A DNA stretch of 64,000 nucleotides. It comes from Maribacter caenipelagi. Its GTDB lineage: Bacteria; Bacteroidota; Bacteroidia; Flavobacteriales; Flavobacteriaceae. A program made the position numbers and the translations under genes. The notes under the pieces were generated by a model. The model saw only the letters and a program-made list of their open reading frames with translations, was not told where the DNA came from and ran no database searches. The DNA lies in NCBI RefSeq assembly GCF_004364175.1, contig NZ_SNZW01000014.1, positions 434,001-498,000 on the forward strand. Direction: 5' to 3'. Shown here one piece after another: positions 62,813 through 64,000 of this stretch. Position 1 is the first letter of the stretch, and each line of letters starts with the position of its first letter.

Positions 62813-64000
62813 ATGGTCAGAAATGTACAGTTGCGGTTAACATTAAAGGAAGAAGGCACACCTAACGGATTAGAAATTCGTACAGCAAAGTACTTGGGAC
62901 TTGAAGATGGCACCTTTAAAATTAAGGTGCTCCGAAAGTCTATAGATGCTCGTAAGCCTAAAATTTTCTTTAATTACAAACTTGCAATTTATATCAATGA
63001 ACCTGCCCCCAGCGATACTCTTAATTTTAAATATAAAGATGTATCGAACGCAAAACCAATTCATATTATAGGTTTCGGACCTGCAGGTATGTGGGCTGCG
63101 CTTCGTTGTTTAGAAATGGGCTATAAACCAATTGTTATTGAACGTGGTAATAACGTAAAAGATCGTAGGCGAGATTTAAAAGCTATAAACCAAGACCATC
63201 TGGTAAACCCAGAAAGTAACTATTGCTTTGGAGAAGGTGGTGCCGGTACATATTCTGATGGAAAATTATATACACGTAGCCTTAAACGTGGCGATGTTCG
63301 TCGCATTTTTGAAAGCTTGGTTTTTCATGGTGCTACAGAACAAATATTGGTAGATGCCCATCCGCATATTGGGACAAATAAACTCCCTAAAATTGTACAG
63401 AATATTCGAGAAGTAATTCAGCATCATGGTGGTGAAATTCATTTTAATACTAAAGTGACCGACTTCGTTATTAAAGATAACACGTTAAGGGCGATTGTTT
63501 TAAACGAGAATGATGAAATGGCTGTTGAACGAGTAATCCTGGCAACGGGGCATTCCGCTCGCGACATTTTCGATTTACTACATAAAAAAGATATAACACT
63601 TGAAGCAAAGTCATTTGCTATGGGTGTACGTGTAGAGCATCCGCAGCATATTATAGATAGTATTCAGTACCACTGTTCTGGTGAACGTAGCGAATTATTA
63701 CCTGCTGCATCTTATAGCTTGGTAGAACAAGTAAAAGACCGTGGCGTGTATTCATTCTGTATGTGCCCTGGCGGATTCATTGTACCCGCTGCAACTTCAC
63801 CTGGTGAGGTCGTTGTAAATGGTATGTCTCCATCGAAACGGAATAATCTGTATGCCAATTCGGGAATCGTAGTTGAAATCAACGTAGATAAGGATATTCC
63901 TAAATACGAGAAATTCGGGTCGCTAAAAGGATTAGAATATCAGAAAGATCTAGAACGATTAGCATTTACATCTGGTGGAAGAACACAAACTGCTCCTGCC
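62813..64000 (+). CDS. FAD-dependent oxidoreductase, 5' part
   Basis: Open to the right edge, so truncated; 396 codons are visible. ATG 62813 is the only suitable start. An N-terminal domain (about 1-80) is followed by the FAD-binding GFGPAGMWAA motif, CFGEGGAGTYSDGKL, an ATGHSARD motif (about 244) and GVRVEHP. This belongs to the FAD-dependent dehydrogenase (GIDA-like/uncharacterised NAD(P)/FAD-dependent) group of bacterial proteins around 520 residues long. A TAATTTTG box at 62801-62808 is only four bases before the ATG, which suggests a leaderless mRNA or a chance match. Confidence 0.85.
   Translation, partial: MVRNVQLRLTLKEEGTPNGLEIRTAKYLGLEDGTFKIKVLRKSIDARKPKIFFNYKLAIYINEPAPSDTLNFKYKDVSNAKPIHIIGFGPAGMWAALRCLEMGYKPIVIERGNNVKDRRRDLKAINQDHLVNPESNYCFGEGGAGTYSDGKLYTRSLKRGDVRRIFESLVFHGATEQILVDAHPHIGTNKLPKIVQNIREVIQHHGGEIHFNTKVTDFVIKDNTLRAIVLNENDEMAVERVILATGHSARDIFDLLHKKDITLEAKSFAMGVRVEHPQHIIDSIQYHCSGERSELLPAASYSLVEQVKDRGVYSFCMCPGGFIVPAATSPGEVVVNGMSPSKRNNLYANSGIVVEINVDKDIPKYEKFGSLKGLEYQKDLERLAFTSGGRTQTAPA

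Noticed and set aside
1-64000. CRISPR arrays, tRNA, rRNA, prophage or transposase genes
   Set aside because: I looked for regularly spaced direct repeats, clover-leaf type sequences and transposase/integrase motifs on both strands and found none I could support.

Overview
The window looks like a chromosomal stretch of a marine-type Flavobacteriaceae bacterium (Bacteroidota). The evidence is low GC, many lipoproteins with short Bacteroidota-style signal peptides, almost no Shine-Dalgarno sequences, several TAnnTTTG promoter boxes, and families typical of the group (2TM-domain proteins, LETM1-related biofilm protein, DUF4331, DUF2490, TIGR04283-type glycosyltransferase, tricorn-type S41 protease). 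The genus cannot be fixed from the sequence alone. Both edges cut through genes: an M1 aminopeptidase on the left and an FAD-dependent oxidoreductase on the right. I see no rRNA, tRNA, CRISPR array, transposase or phage gene.

Layout. 0-8 kb: M1 peptidase end, a DUF2914 membrane protein, a YkgJ-type Cys-cluster protein, an alpha/beta hydrolase, a GAF protein, then a large minus-strand lipoprotein that fuses ThuA, a sugar dehydrogenase, PKD, cytochrome c and a C-terminal beta domain. 8-16 kb: CDP-alcohol phosphatidyltransferase, two tandem amidohydrolases, DUF998 protein, a DAO-type FAD oxidoreductase, sterol desaturase and Dps. 16-22 kb: minus-strand accessory genes (VOC, pyridoxamine-oxidase-like, CxxC protein, HEXXH protein, secreted RidA-like protein, alpha/beta hydrolase, YtcJ-like amidohydrolase). 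The gaps between the four genes from 16.8 to 22.0 kb carry related imperfect palindromes that resemble integron attC sites. 22-32 kb: tricorn-like protease, methyltransferase, a 650-bp repeat-rich non-coding island, a very large BNR/VPS10-type propeller protein and an S9 peptidase. 32-38 kb: DUF2490, YceI-like and Cu/Zn SOD lipoproteins, an ECF sigma/anti-sigma pair, a small membrane protein, a VOC/glycosyltransferase pair and DUF547.

38-49.7 kb: an MMPL/RND exporter, a DUF4331-DUF4331-TPR group, the LETM1-related protein, then a two-component operon. In that operon a LytS-type kinase carrying a 2TM domain and a LytTR regulator are separated by a flavin-binding-type protein and four stand-alone 2TM proteins. 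49.8-57.5 kb: a three-gene operon (ThuA-dehydrogenase-cupredoxin lipoprotein, sugar isomerase, Gfo/Idh/MocA oxidoreductase), divergent from an AraC regulator and a nitrilase. This is best read as uptake-independent oxidation of a sugar or sugar derivative in the envelope followed by cytoplasmic processing. 57.5-64 kb: luciferase-like monooxygenase with an ArsR-type repressor, a K+/H+ antiporter and small unknown proteins, AlkB-like dioxygenase, and the truncated FAD oxidoreductase.

The observations most worth following are the attC-like array without an integrase (about 17.0-20.1 kb), the 2TM kinase cluster, and the pair of ThuA-fused dehydrogenases that end in two different electron carriers (haem versus copper).
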